A stretch of DNA of 64,000 nt, from NCBI GenBank assembly GCA_963706875.1, contig CAVPNW010000018.1, forward strand, positions 1 through 64,000, read 5' to 3'. Position 1 is the first letter of the stretch. Every line of letters begins with the position of its first letter. The DNA comes from Prado023 sp963706875 (GTDB lineage Bacteria; Actinomycetota; Actinomycetes; S36-B12; CAIYMF01). Under the pieces are notes generated by a model. That model worked only from the letters and a program-made list of their open reading frames with translations. It was not told the origin of the DNA and made no database searches. This document shows positions 44,348 to 53,097 of the stretch, piece after piece. A program made the position numbers and the translations under genes.

Positions 44348-45001
44348 ATGACGATCCGGGTGTTCCTTCTCGACGACCACGAGGTGGTGCGTCGGGGCAT
44401 TGCTGACCTCCTCGGCCTCGAGTCCGACATGGAGGTCGTCGGCGAGGCCGGCTCAGCTGTCGACGCGCTGCACCGCATCCCCGCGGCGCGCCCCGATGTG
44501 GCGGTGCTGGACGTGCGCCTGCCCGACGGGACCGGCATCGAGGTGTGCCGCGACGCGCGCTCGATCCTTCCCGACCTCAAGTGCCTGATGCTCACGTCCT
44601 ACGCCGACGACGAGGCGCTCTTCGACGCGATCATGGCCGGCGCCGCGGGCTACGTGCTCAAGGACATCAAGGGCAACGACCTGGTCGAGGCCGTCCGCTC
44701 GGTGGCCGCGGGCCGCAGCCTGCTGGACCCGCGGGCGACCCAGCGGGTGCTCGAGCGCCTGCGCAGCGGCGCCCAGTCGGACTCCAAGGTCGACCAGCTC
44801 AACGACCAGGAGCGCCGGATCCTCGTGCTGATCGGCGAGGGCATGACCAACCGCCAGATCGGCGAGAGCATGCACCTGGCCGAGAAGACCGTCAAGAACT
44901 ACGTCTCCTCCCTGCTGGCCAAGCTGGGCATGGAGCGGCGCACCCAGGTGGCCGCCTACGCCGCCCGGCTCGACGCCGAGCGCGAGCACGGCCACATGTA
45001 G
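44348..45001 (+). CDS. DosR/DevR-like NarL-family response regulator
   Basis: The 217-residue protein closely follows mycobacterial DosR along its length. It has VFLLDDHEVVRRGIADLL at the start, the phospho-acceptor Asp55 in VAVLDVRLPDGTGIE, the linker YVLKDIKGNDL and the C-terminal HTH with LAEKTVKNYVSSLLAKLGM, including the DNA-contacting K-T-V-K-N-Y-V stretch. DosR activates genes for oxygen limitation and nitric oxide. No sensor kinase is encoded beside it. DosR-box-like sites stand before pflB and the hydrogenase operon in this same window. Confidence 0.85.
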   Translation: MTIRVFLLDDHEVVRRGIADLLGLESDMEVVGEAGSAVDALHRIPAARPDVAVLDVRLPDGTGIEVCRDARSILPDLKCLMLTSYADDEALFDAIMAGAAGYVLKDIKGNDLVEAVRSVAAGRSLLDPRATQRVLERLRSGAQSDSKVDQLNDQERRILVLIGEGMTNRQIGESMHLAEKTVKNYVSSLLAKLGMERRTQVAAYAARLDAEREHGHM

Positions 45002-45034
45002 CCGGCCACGTGTGGTGGGGGCCTCCGGGGCATG

Positions 45035-45110
45035 CGGACCGGGGTGAGCCGGGGTGAGCGGACCGGGGTGACGTCCCGGGGTGAGCGGACCGGGGTGAGC
45101 GGACCGGGTC
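45035..45110 (+). repeat. Short tandem repeat, GACCGGGGTGAGC unit
   Basis: About five imperfect copies of a 13-14-nt unit run head to tail (for example 45037-45049 and 45088-45101, with CGGGGTGAGCG and TCCCGGGGTGAGCG variants). They lie between dosR and the sugar-binding lipoprotein gene, in the upstream region of the latter. Confidence 0.7.
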
Positions 45111-45237
45111 ATCTGCACCCGGGATCGATCATGACGCCTGCGGATCGGCTTCGCCCGGCGCGCCACAAGGCGTCCGGGGGCGCACCATGGGTCACTTCTG
45201 CCACAGTGGGACCGCCCACGACCCGGAAGGCCCACCG

Positions 45238-46272
45238 ATGCCGCTGCCCAGCACACCGCAGTCGACCCGGTGGCCGGCACCTGCGCGCCGCCGTGCGCCG
45301 ATGCTGCTGGCCACCGCGCTGCTCGCCCTGCCGCTGATCTCGGCCTGCACGGTGGATCCGGTGGACCGCTCCACCGGCAGCAGCGACGCCGAGGTGCACA
45401 CCGGGCCGATGCGCATCGCGATGATCACCCACGGCGATGACGGCGGGTTCTGGTCGATCGTGCGCAAGGGCGCCGAGGACTCCGCCGCCACCCTGCCCGA
45501 GGTGACCCTGGACTACCAGGGCTCCGCAGGGGATGCCAAGAAGCAGTCGGAGATGATCAGGGCGGCACTGAACCAGGGCGCCGACGGGCTGGCCGTGTCG
45601 GCGCCGGACATCGGGGCGATCTCCGGCGCACTTGCCGAGGCGGAGGCCGCAGGCATCCCGATCGTGACGCTCAACTCCGGATCCGACCTGCTCGAGCAGA
45701 TGCCCAACGTGATCACCCACGTGGGCCAGAGCGAGCGCGTCGCCGGGGTCGGTGCTGGCAGGCGGCTCGGCGAGGGTGGGGCCAGCAAGGTCCTGTGCAT
45801 CCTGCACGAGGTCAACAACATCGGGCTGCAGGAGCGCTGCGCGGGCGCCGAGGAGGGCATGGCCGAGTCCGGCGGCGAGGTCATCAACGTCCAGGTGACC
45901 GGCAAGGCCGACCCTGGCAGCACGGCCCGGGAGATCGGCGCGGCGATGGCCGCCCAGTCCCCGGACGCGGTCCTGGCCCTCGACCCCGACATCGCGATGG
46001 CCGCGCTCAAGGAGGTCACGGCCCAGGACTCGACGCTGGCGACCTTCGACCTGAGCCCCGATGTGCTGGACGCGATCGCCGCGGGGAAGATCGAGTTCGC
46101 CGTCGACCAGCAGCCCTACCTGCAGGGCTACCTGCCCGTGACGTTCCTCGAGCTGGCCGTGCGCAACAGGAACGAGGTCGGGGCGAACAGCATCGTGGCG
46201 ACGGGCCCGAGCTTCGTCACCGAGGAGAACGCGGCCTCGATCGCCGCACTGGCCGACCAGGGAACGAGGTAG
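45238..46272 (+). CDS. Sugar-type ABC transporter substrate-binding lipoprotein
   Basis: The 344-residue protein has a signal peptide ending in lipobox LISAC and a periplasmic-binding fold of the ribose/fructose class (MRIAMITHGDDGGFWSIVRKG, DGLAVSAPDI, VDQQPYLQGYLPV). It captures a solute for the permease and ATPase that follow. The ligand cannot be told from sequence; the single-domain ATPase suggests a fructose-like rather than classical ribose system. Confidence 0.88.
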   Translation: MPLPSTPQSTRWPAPARRRAPMLLATALLALPLISACTVDPVDRSTGSSDAEVHTGPMRIAMITHGDDGGFWSIVRKGAEDSAATLPEVTLDYQGSAGDAKKQSEMIRAALNQGADGLAVSAPDIGAISGALAEAEAAGIPIVTLNSGSDLLEQMPNVITHVGQSERVAGVGAGRRLGEGGASKVLCILHEVNNIGLQERCAGAEEGMAESGGEVINVQVTGKADPGSTAREIGAAMAAQSPDAVLALDPDIAMAALKEVTAQDSTLATFDLSPDVLDAIAAGKIEFAVDQQPYLQGYLPVTFLELAVRNRNEVGANSIVATGPSFVTEENAASIAALADQGTR

Positions 46273-46275
46273 TCG

Positions 46276-47343
46276 ATGGCCACCACAGCCCCCGCTCCAG
46301 CGCCCGCTCCGGCCGCGAGGGCCGACGAGCGGATCCGGCACACCCCGACGTGGCGGCGCCTGCTCGTTCGCCCGTCGGTCGGCGCGCTGATCGCCGCGAT
46401 CGTCGTCTTCGTCTTCTTCTCGCTGGCCGACGAGACGGGCACGTTCAACTCGCCGTCCGGCGTCACCTCGTGGATGTCGGTCTCAGCCTCCTACGGGATC
46501 ATGGCCTGCGCGGTCTGCCTGCTGATGATCAGCGGCGAGGTGGACCTGTCCAGTGGCGTCATGACCGGGTCCACCGGCCTGCTCCTCGGCATCTTGATCT
46601 CCGAGGTCGGCATGGGCTTCTGGCCCGCCCTGGCGATCGTGGTCGTGTTCGCCGTCTGCATCGGGCTGATCAACGGGTTGCTCGTCACCTGGACGAAGCT
46701 CCCGAGCTTCATCGTGACCCTGGCCACGATGTTCGTGCTGCTGGGCGCGAACTCCGGAGTCACCCAGGCGATCACCGGGCAGGTCCGCGTGGGCGGGATC
46801 GACGAGGCGACCGGCTATACCGCCGCCCAGTGGGTGTTCGGCTCCCGGCTGGACGCGAGCTGGCCGTTCACCGTGTCGGTGGGCTGGTGGCTGCTGGTCA
46901 TCATCGTCGGCACGTGGGTGCTGCAGCGCACCCGCCAGGGCAACTGGATCTACGCGGTCGGCGGCGACAAGAACGCCGCGCGCAACGTGGGTGTCCCGGT
47001 GCGCCGGACGAAGGTCAGCATGTTCGTGACCGTGTCGCTGGCCGCGGCGCTCGTCGGCACCATCAACGCCGTCGAGCTCACCTCGGTCAGCGCCGGGCAG
47101 GGCACGGGGTACGAGTTCTACTACATCATCGCCGCCGTCGTCGGCGGGACGCTCATGACCGGCGGCGCAGGCTCGGTGATCGGCGCCAGCCTCGGTGCGC
47201 TCATCCTGGGCATGACCACCCTGGGCATCCAGTACGCCGGATGGGACTCCACCTGGCGGTTCACCTTCTTCGGCCTGATCCTCTTCGCCGCGGTGATGCT
47301 CAACATGTGGGTCCGCGACCGGGCCGGAGGGAGCGCGAAATGA
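46276..47343 (+). CDS. Sugar-type ABC transporter permease
   Basis: The 355-residue product has about ten membrane helices. It has the BPD_transp_2 features LLMISGEVDLSSGVMTGSTG and YAVGGDKNAARNVGVPVRRTK, the cytoplasmic coupling loop. It starts three bases after the binding-protein stop and overlaps the ATPase gene. Confidence 0.9.
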   Translation: MATTAPAPAPAPAARADERIRHTPTWRRLLVRPSVGALIAAIVVFVFFSLADETGTFNSPSGVTSWMSVSASYGIMACAVCLLMISGEVDLSSGVMTGSTGLLLGILISEVGMGFWPALAIVVVFAVCIGLINGLLVTWTKLPSFIVTLATMFVLLGANSGVTQAITGQVRVGGIDEATGYTAAQWVFGSRLDASWPFTVSVGWWLLVIIVGTWVLQRTRQGNWIYAVGGDKNAARNVGVPVRRTKVSMFVTVSLAAALVGTINAVELTSVSAGQGTGYEFYYIIAAVVGGTLMTGGAGSVIGASLGALILGMTTLGIQYAGWDSTWRFTFFGLILFAAVMLNMWVRDRAGGSAK

Positions 47344-48176
47344 GCGAGCAGGCTCCCCCGCCCTCGGCTGGTGCGGCCGCGTCGCCAATCACGCCCACCG
47401 ACGGCCACGACATGTACCTGCGCCTGGAGGACGTCGGCAAGACATTCGGGAGCGTGGTCGCCCTCGACGGGGTCTCGATGGACGTCACCCATGGCCGGGT
47501 GACGTGCGTGCTCGGCGACAACGGCGCCGGCAAGTCCACGCTGATCAAGATCCTCTCCGGGGTGCACCAGAACGACTCCGGGACCATGTACGTCGGCGGG
47601 AAGCCCACAGTCTTCGGCTCACCCAAGGACGCCGGCGACGCGGGGATCGCCACCGTGTTCCAGGACCTCGCGACCATCCCGCTCATGAGCGTCTGGCGCA
47701 ACTTCGTGCTCGGCCGCGAGCCCCAGAAGGGGTGGGGGCCATTGCGACGCATGGACATCAGGGCGGGCCGGGAGATCGCGCGCCGCGAGCTGCTCATGTT
47801 CGGCATCGACCTGCGCGACCCCGACCAGCCCATCGGCACGCTCTCCGGCGGGGAACGGCAGGCCGTGGCGATCGCCCGGGCGGTCTACTTCGGTGCCGAG
47901 GTGGTCATCCTCGATGAGCCGACGTCGGCCCTGGGTGTGAAGCAGTCGGGCAAGGTGCTGAAGTTCGTGCGCGACGCCCGGGACCGGGGGATCGGCGTCG
48001 TGCTGATCACGCACAACCCGCACCACGCCTACATGGTCGGCGACGAGTTCGTGCTGCTCAAGCGCGGGCGGATGACCAACCGGTGGCTCAAGGACGAGGT
48101 GGAGCTCGACGAGCTGGTGGCGGCGATGGCCGGCGGCGCCGAGCTCGAGGACCTGGCCCACGAGCTGGGGGCCTAG
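47340..48176 (+). CDS. Sugar-type ABC transporter ATP-binding protein
   Basis: The 278-residue protein has one nucleotide-binding domain: Walker A LGDNGAGKSTL, signature TLSGGERQAVAIARA, Walker B VVILDEPTSALG and ITHNPHHAYMVGD. RbsA-like proteins have two such domains, so this is the FrcA-like single-domain type that acts as a homodimer. The ATG at 47340 overlaps the permease stop. Confidence 0.9.
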   Translation: MSEQAPPPSAGAAASPITPTDGHDMYLRLEDVGKTFGSVVALDGVSMDVTHGRVTCVLGDNGAGKSTLIKILSGVHQNDSGTMYVGGKPTVFGSPKDAGDAGIATVFQDLATIPLMSVWRNFVLGREPQKGWGPLRRMDIRAGREIARRELLMFGIDLRDPDQPIGTLSGGERQAVAIARAVYFGAEVVILDEPTSALGVKQSGKVLKFVRDARDRGIGVVLITHNPHHAYMVGDEFVLLKRGRMTNRWLKDEVELDELVAAMAGGAELEDLAHELGA

Positions 48177-48188
48177 GCCGGACCGCAA

Positions 48189-48353
48189 CGCACACGAAAC
48201 CTGCCTTTTCGTCCCGTTCAAATGGGACCCGTCCCGGGACGCACTCAGAACCGCCTGAATGGCACCCCTGGAGGGCGGCCAAACGGGCGGTTCCGTGTGC
48301 GTCCCGCGGAAGTAGGCCTGGTGGTCCACCCCTGACGGGCGGTTCCGTGTGCG
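48189..48353. repeat. Four-copy interspersed element, consensus GGCGGTTCCGTGTGCG
   Basis: Inverted copies lie at 48189-48205 (CGCACACGAAACCTGCC) and 48240-48255 (CGCACTCAGAACCGCC). Direct copies lie at 48285-48301 and 48337-48353 (GGGCGGTTCCGTGTGCG, identical). Several copies are flanked by GTCCCG or CGGGAC. Facing copies could fold into long hairpins, so this may be a repeated extragenic palindrome. Confidence 0.65.
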
Positions 48354-48442
48354 AGCCGGTGGCCGCGGGCCTGGAGGGTGGGTGGCAGTCGGCTGCGCCT
48401 CGAGGGCGGGCGGCGGGCGGCGGGGCGCGGTAGCCGGTCGGC

Positions 48443-48535
48443 GGGTGGCGGGACCCCCGAAGGCAGCCGCGGGTGGCGGGACCCCCGAAGGCAGCCGCGG
48501 GTGGCGGGGGCGCGAGGCAGCCGCGGGTGCCGGGG
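48443..48535 (+). repeat. 28-bp tandem repeat
   Basis: Two identical 28-nt units (48443-48470 and 48471-48498, each starting GGGTGGCGGGACCCCCG and ending GCAGCCGC) are followed by a 26-nt degenerate copy (48499-48524) and the start of a fourth. There are no spacers, so this is a minisatellite and not a CRISPR array. Confidence 0.75.
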
Positions 48536-48629
48536 CCGCGAGGGCGGGTGGGCGGGCCGCGGGTGGCGGATCGACGCTGCCCAGCACCGTGGGTGTGACG
48601 ATGGGCCTGATCAGGCGCATGATTGAGCC

Positions 48630-49805
48630 ATGAGCTTCTTCGATCGGCGGCCCGGGCTGCGCTGGGCGGTGCCTGCGGGCGCAGCAGTACTCCTCGTGGG
48701 TGGCGCTGCGCTGGCACCCATGGCGGCGAGCGCCGACCCGGGGCTCGAACCGCGCACGGCCGAGGAACTGCTGGTCGCCCTGGCGGAGCCCAGCGCCACC
48801 GCGGTCTCGGGCACGGTCGCCACCAGCGCGGACCTCGGCCTGCCCGACCTGCCGATGGGCATGATGCCCTCCTCCGGGCCGATGGCCCTGGCCAGCGGCG
48901 AGAGCACCCTGCGCGTCTGGACCGACGGTCCGGATCGACAGCGCCTGGCGATGATCGAGCGCTCGGCGGAGACCACGGTCGTGCGCAACGGCCAGGAGGC
49001 CTGGGTCTGGTCGAGCGCGAACGCGACCGCTGACCGCTACGTCCTGCCCCGACATGACGGGTCCACCGGCGCCGCACTCGACGGGTCCGACCTGCCGCCG
49101 GGGGTCGAGCTCCCGAGCACCCCGCAGGAGGCCGCCGCGATGGCCCTCGCGGCGATCGACCCCACCACCGAGGTCACGACGTCCGGTGTCGGCACGGTGG
49201 CTGGGCGCGACGCCTACGAGCTGGCGCTGACCCCGAAGGATCCCGAGACCCTCGTGGCGCGCGTCACGCTGTCGATGGACGCCGAGACGAATGTGCCGCT
49301 GCGGGTGCGTGTGTACTCCACCGCGATCCCCGATCCGGCCTTCGAGGTCGGCTTCAGCTCGGTGGACTACTCAACTCCCGACGCGTCCCTGTTCGAGTTC
49401 ACCCCGCCGCCCGGGGCGACCGTCACCGAGCACGCGGCCGCCGACATGGACGCGGTCAAGGCGCCCGGCGGTGCTGGGGCGGACCTGCCCGAGGGCACCG
49501 AGCCGACGGTCGTGGGCCAGGGATGGAGCACGGTGGTGATCACCGACCTGCCGGTCGACTCGCTGGCAGACCTGGCCGAGGACGGGATGCGCGCAACGTC
49601 CGACGGGCCGGGCTACCGCAGTGGCGGCGACCCGGCTGGGACCGCCCTGGCCCTGATCGAGGCCCTGCCGGCCGAGTCCGGGGCCTGGGGGACGGGCCGA
49701 GTGCTGCGCGGCACGCTGTTCTCGGTGATCCTCACCGACGACGGCCGGGTCGCGGTCGGCGCCGTCAGCCCGGAGGCGCTCGGCGCCGCCCTGGCCGCCC
49801 AGTGA
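48630..49805 (+). CDS. LolA/RseB-like secreted protein
   Basis: The 391-residue protein has a signal peptide ending AALAPMAASA and a beta-rich domain of the LolA/MucB type (AEELLVALAEPSATAVSGTV, DGPDRQRLAMIERS, WSSANATADRYVLP). In actinomycetes such proteins occur beside ABC exporters and may bind lipid or lipoprotein. Its stop overlaps the GTG of the ATPase gene, so the three genes 48630-51716 form one operon. Confidence 0.78.
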   Translation: MSFFDRRPGLRWAVPAGAAVLLVGGAALAPMAASADPGLEPRTAEELLVALAEPSATAVSGTVATSADLGLPDLPMGMMPSSGPMALASGESTLRVWTDGPDRQRLAMIERSAETTVVRNGQEAWVWSSANATADRYVLPRHDGSTGAALDGSDLPPGVELPSTPQEAAAMALAAIDPTTEVTTSGVGTVAGRDAYELALTPKDPETLVARVTLSMDAETNVPLRVRVYSTAIPDPAFEVGFSSVDYSTPDASLFEFTPPPGATVTEHAAADMDAVKAPGGAGADLPEGTEPTVVGQGWSTVVITDLPVDSLADLAEDGMRATSDGPGYRSGGDPAGTALALIEALPAESGAWGTGRVLRGTLFSVILTDDGRVAVGAVSPEALGAALAAQ

Positions 49806-50821
49806 CGGCTGCGACACCGTCCGGCACCGGTTCGTCCGGCACCGGGGAGACCGGCACGGCGTCATCCGCGACGCGCCTGGCTGACGGGCAGCGTTCAGCT
49901 GTCACCAGTGCGGGGCTGACCAAGCGGTTCGGGTCCCAGACGGTCGTCGACTCCATCGACCTCGACGTCCCGACCGGCGCGGTGTACGGCTTCCTCGGCC
50001 CGAACGGGTCGGGCAAGACGACCACGATCCGGATGCTGCTCGGCCTCGTCCGCCCGACCGGCGGGCAGATCGAGCTGCTCGGCGCCCCGATGCCCGGCGG
50101 CGGGGAGGCGGTCCTGCCCCGCGTGGGGTCGCTCGTCGAGGGCCCGGCGTTCCACCCGTACCTCTCGGGACGGGAGAATCTGGGCCGGCTGGACTCGGCT
50201 GACCGGTACGCCGAACCCCGCACCGCCGCCCACCGCATCGACGCCGCGCTCGACCGTGTCGGGCTGCTGGCCGCCGCCGGCAAGCGCTACCGGGCCTACT
50301 CCCTCGGGATGCGCCAGCGCCTGGCGATCGCCGCTGCCCTGCTGGCCCCCCGCGACCTGCTGATCCTCGACGAGCCGACCAACGGCCTCGACCCGCAGGG
50401 CACCCGCGAGGTGCGGCACCTGGTCGCCTCCCTGGCCGGGGACGGGGCGACGGTCCTGGTGTCCAGCCACCTGCTCTCGGAGGTCGAGCAGATGTGCTCG
50501 CACGTGGGCGTGATGCGCGAGGGGAGGCTGGTCGCGCAGGGCACCGTCGGCGCGGTGCGGTCCGCCGGTGCCGCCGCGGTCGTCGAGGTGACGACCGCCC
50601 AGCCCGAGCTCGCCGCCCAGGCCTTGCGTGCACTGGGCCTGACCGGTGTCGTGACGACCGGGAGCGGGGCGTCGGCGCCCCCCGGGGACGTCGCGCCCGA
50701 GCAGATCGTGGCCGCCCTGGTCGCCGCCGGGGTGGGCGTGCGCGGCTTCGCGGTGGCGGCCCCGAGCCTGGAGGACCTGTTCGTCTCCCTGACCGGGGAG
50801 GGCTTCGATGTCAGCGGCTGA
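49802..50821 (+). CDS. ABC exporter ATP-binding protein
   Basis: The 339-residue product has Walker A GPNGSGKTTT, signature YSLGMRQRLAIAAAL, Walker B LLILDEPTNGLDP and SSHLLSEVEQM. Its C-terminal extension is typical of DrrA/CcmA-like exporters. The GTG at 49802 is chosen from the overlap with the previous stop; about 30 low-complexity residues precede the conserved domain. Confidence 0.9.
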   Translation: MTAATPSGTGSSGTGETGTASSATRLADGQRSAVTSAGLTKRFGSQTVVDSIDLDVPTGAVYGFLGPNGSGKTTTIRMLLGLVRPTGGQIELLGAPMPGGGEAVLPRVGSLVEGPAFHPYLSGRENLGRLDSADRYAEPRTAAHRIDAALDRVGLLAAAGKRYRAYSLGMRQRLAIAAALLAPRDLLILDEPTNGLDPQGTREVRHLVASLAGDGATVLVSSHLLSEVEQMCSHVGVMREGRLVAQGTVGAVRSAGAAAVVEVTTAQPELAAQALRALGLTGVVTTGSGASAPPGDVAPEQIVAALVAAGVGVRGFAVAAPSLEDLFVSLTGEGFDVSG

Positions 50822-51716
50822 GGCGGTGGGCGGGTCCGTGCGCGACGCACCGGGCGGGGCCGGTCCCGCCGCCGCGCCCCGGCAGTCCCAGGGGACGCTG
50901 GGCGCCTCGTGGCGGCTCCTGCGCTCGGAGATGCGACTGATCCTCGGCCGGCGCCGGAACAGGGCTGGCGTCCTGGTGCTGGCCTCAGTGCCCGTGCTGC
51001 TGGCGATCGCGCTGCGGGCGTCCGATCCCGGATCCGAGGGCGGCGGCCCCACCCTGATCTCGGCGGCCACCTCCAACGGCGTGTTCGTTGCCCTGACCGC
51101 CCTGACCGTCGAGATGGCGCTGTTCCTGCCCCTGGCGGTCGCGGTGCTGTCCGGCGACACGGTCGCGGGCGAGGCCAACATCGGCACGCTGCGCTACCTG
51201 CTCACCGTGCCGGTCGGCCGCACCCGGCTGCTGGTGGTGAAGTACCTGTCGCTGGTGGTCGGCGCGCTGATCGGCGTGGTCGTGGTTGCCGGCACCGGGA
51301 TCGTCGTGGGTGGAGCGTTGCTGGGCCTGGGCCCCACGACGTTGCTGTCGGGCAACCAGGTCTCCCTGGCCGAAGCGCTGGGCCGCGTGGTCCTCGCGGT
51401 CCTCTACGTCACCGCCGGGCTGGCCGGGCTGGCGGCCATCGGACTGTTCATCTCCACCCTCACCGAGCAGCCGATCGCAGCCATGGTGACCACCACGATC
51501 ATCTCGAGCGCGATGTGGATCATGGACGGGATCCCGCAGCTGGACTGGCTGGCCCCGTGGCTGCTGGTGCACCGCTGGGCGGCGTTCGTCGACCTGTTCC
51601 GCGATCCGGTCTTCGCCGACGTCATGCGCACCGGACTCCTGGTGGATGTCGGCTACATCGTGGTGTTCCTCGCCCTGGCCTGGGCCCGGTTCGCCAACAA
51701 GGACGTCACGAGCTGA
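50808..51716 (+). CDS. ABC-2 type exporter permease
   Basis: The 302-residue protein has a cytoplasmic N-terminus (LLRSEMRLILGRRRNRAG), then six membrane segments of the ABC-2 type with GEANIGTLRYLLTVPVGRTR in the first loop. It overlaps the ATPase gene by 14 nt and completes the LolA-like/ABC unit. Substrate unknown. Confidence 0.88.
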   Translation: MSAAEAVGGSVRDAPGGAGPAAAPRQSQGTLGASWRLLRSEMRLILGRRRNRAGVLVLASVPVLLAIALRASDPGSEGGGPTLISAATSNGVFVALTALTVEMALFLPLAVAVLSGDTVAGEANIGTLRYLLTVPVGRTRLLVVKYLSLVVGALIGVVVVAGTGIVVGGALLGLGPTTLLSGNQVSLAEALGRVVLAVLYVTAGLAGLAAIGLFISTLTEQPIAAMVTTTIISSAMWIMDGIPQLDWLAPWLLVHRWAAFVDLFRDPVFADVMRTGLLVDVGYIVVFLALAWARFANKDVTS

Positions 51717-52074
51717 CGCTCGCGTCGGCGACGAACTGGCGCAGGCGCTCTTGCGTGGTCGCGCTGGTGTCCACCAGCTGGTTGAAGGCGGTGCCCAGGT
51801 CGTGGGCCTCGGTCCCGGCAGGGAAGGGCTCCACCCGCTGGCTGGTGTCACCTGCGCTGATGGACCGAGCGACGCGGGTCACGCGCAGGATCGGGTCGAT
51901 CCCCAACCTGCGCATCCACCAGAACACCAGGGCGATCACCGCCAGCAGCACGCTGCCGACAGCCAGCAGCGTCGACCTCAGCCCGCCAAGGGCGGCATCG
52001 ACCTCCCCCATGGATCGGCCCAGGACCAGGGTCCCCCCGTCCGGCAGGTCCGAGAGTCGCTGCTCGTCGGGACA
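51706..52074 (-). pseudogene. Internal fragment of a sensor histidine kinase
   Basis: The frame carries the end of a sensor domain (LPDGGTLVLGRSMGEVDAAL), one membrane helix (LLAVGSVLLAVIALVFWWMRR), a HAMP domain and the beginning of the dimerisation helix (ERLRQFVADAS). It then ends at a stop exactly where H-E-L-R-T-P should follow. The N-terminal part is missing too: the fragment follows the xdhC stop in the same frame. With no phospho-acceptor histidine and no ATPase domain it cannot be a kinase. It is best read as a remnant trapped between two rearrangement junctions. Confidence 0.8.
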
Positions 52075-53097
52075 TCACCCGGTGGTGCCCCGGCGAGCAG
52101 CGCTGCGCACGGCCACCATCTCGGCGGCGATGCTGACGGCGATCTCGGCGGGGGTGGCGCTGCCGATCGGGACGCCCATGGGCGCGTGGAACCACGCGGG
52201 CATCTCCCGGTCGCCGACGATGCGACGCACCTTCGCGCGGCTGCCCAGCAGCCCGAGGTAGCCCAGCTCCAGCGGTTCGAGGGCTGCCAGGGCCACAGCG
52301 TCGCGATCGTGGGCGTGGGTCATGATCGCGACGCAGCTGGTCGGGCCCGGGGTCACGACCTGGTCCAGCTCCTCGTAGGTCCGCGTGACCCGCTCGTCTG
52401 CTGGGGTGTCGCCGTCGATCATCGCGAGAGTGGGGCGTTCGTCGATCAGGACCACGCGGAAGTCCAGCGCGACCAGTAGAGGGACCAGCGCGGAGCCCAC
52501 GTGCCCAGCGCCGATCACGTGGACGACGTGCGTGGGTCCGCTGCGCACCACCTCCGACCAGGCAGCAGGTTCGGGGGCGGCTTGCTCACCGCCGGGGTCC
52601 ACATGCCCCGCGACTTGCGGGTCGTCGGGCGCCGGTGGTGTCGGCGTCCCCGGCGCGGGCACTGATACGCCCGATCCGTCCATCAGGACCCGCCACCCGC
52701 CCGGATCAATCGACCAGTCCACCGATCGCCCCGCCGTGAGGGCGGCGACGAGCGAAGTGACGCCGGCCCGGTCAGTCTCGTGGAGGGGCGCAACAACCAC
52801 CACCTGCGATCCGCCGCAGATCATCCCGGAGCCGTCGGCCCCTTCCCGGTGTCTCATCCCCACGCGAAGTGGTGTCAGGGACCGGGCACGCAGACCTACC
52901 GAGACCCGGTCGACCAGGCCGGCCTCCGCCGCCCCGCCCCCGATCGTCCCCGCCAGCGGCCCGTCCGGGCCGACAGCCATCACTGCGCCGCGCCGCCCGG
53001 GCGAGCTGCCCTGGCTGTCGACCACGGCGAGCAGGGCGCAGGGGTCATCGGCCTCGAGAGCGCGCGCCAGGGCCCGCCAGACGTCCACCTCAGGCAT
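52075..53097 (-). CDS. xdhC: XdhC family molybdenum-cofactor chaperone
   Basis: XdhC proteins bind, sulfurate and insert molybdenum cofactor into xanthine dehydrogenase. The 340-residue product has an N-terminal domain with VDSQGSSPGRRGAVMAV and TIGGGAAEA, and a Rossmann-like C-terminal domain with VIGAGHVGSALVPLLVALDF, then GYLGLLGSRAKVRR. The ATG at 53097 overlaps the xdhB stop, so it is the last gene of xdhA-B-C. Confidence 0.88.
   Translation of the reverse strand: MPEVDVWRALARALEADDPCALLAVVDSQGSSPGRRGAVMAVGPDGPLAGTIGGGAAEAGLVDRVSVGLRARSLTPLRVGMRHREGADGSGMICGGSQVVVVAPLHETDRAGVTSLVAALTAGRSVDWSIDPGGWRVLMDGSGVSVPAPGTPTPPAPDDPQVAGHVDPGGEQAAPEPAAWSEVVRSGPTHVVHVIGAGHVGSALVPLLVALDFRVVLIDERPTLAMIDGDTPADERVTRTYEELDQVVTPGPTSCVAIMTHAHDRDAVALAALEPLELGYLGLLGSRAKVRRIVGDREMPAWFHAPMGVPIGSATPAEIAVSIAAEMVAVRSAARRGTTG

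Larger units (their letters stand above)
48177..48629. other. Repeat-rich intergenic region
   Basis: This gene-free stretch of about 450 nt contains four copies of a 16-17-nt element (two inverted, two direct) and a 28-nt tandem repeat, both listed separately. The rest is extremely G-rich. No open frame here resembles a protein. Only the last 30 nt look like an upstream region for the gene at 48630. Confidence 0.6.

Noticed and set aside
45795..48176. A single very long protein spanning permease and ATPase
   Set aside because: The first two thirds read the binding-protein and permease genes out of frame. Only the part after 47340 is a real ABC ATPase.
48224..48235. GGGACCCGTCCC as another DosR box
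   Set aside because: The half-sites are only 2 nt apart instead of 4, and no gene start lies within a usual activator distance.
48443..48535. Possible CRISPR array
   Set aside because: Units are directly adjacent with no spacers and no cas genes nearby; it is a tandem repeat.
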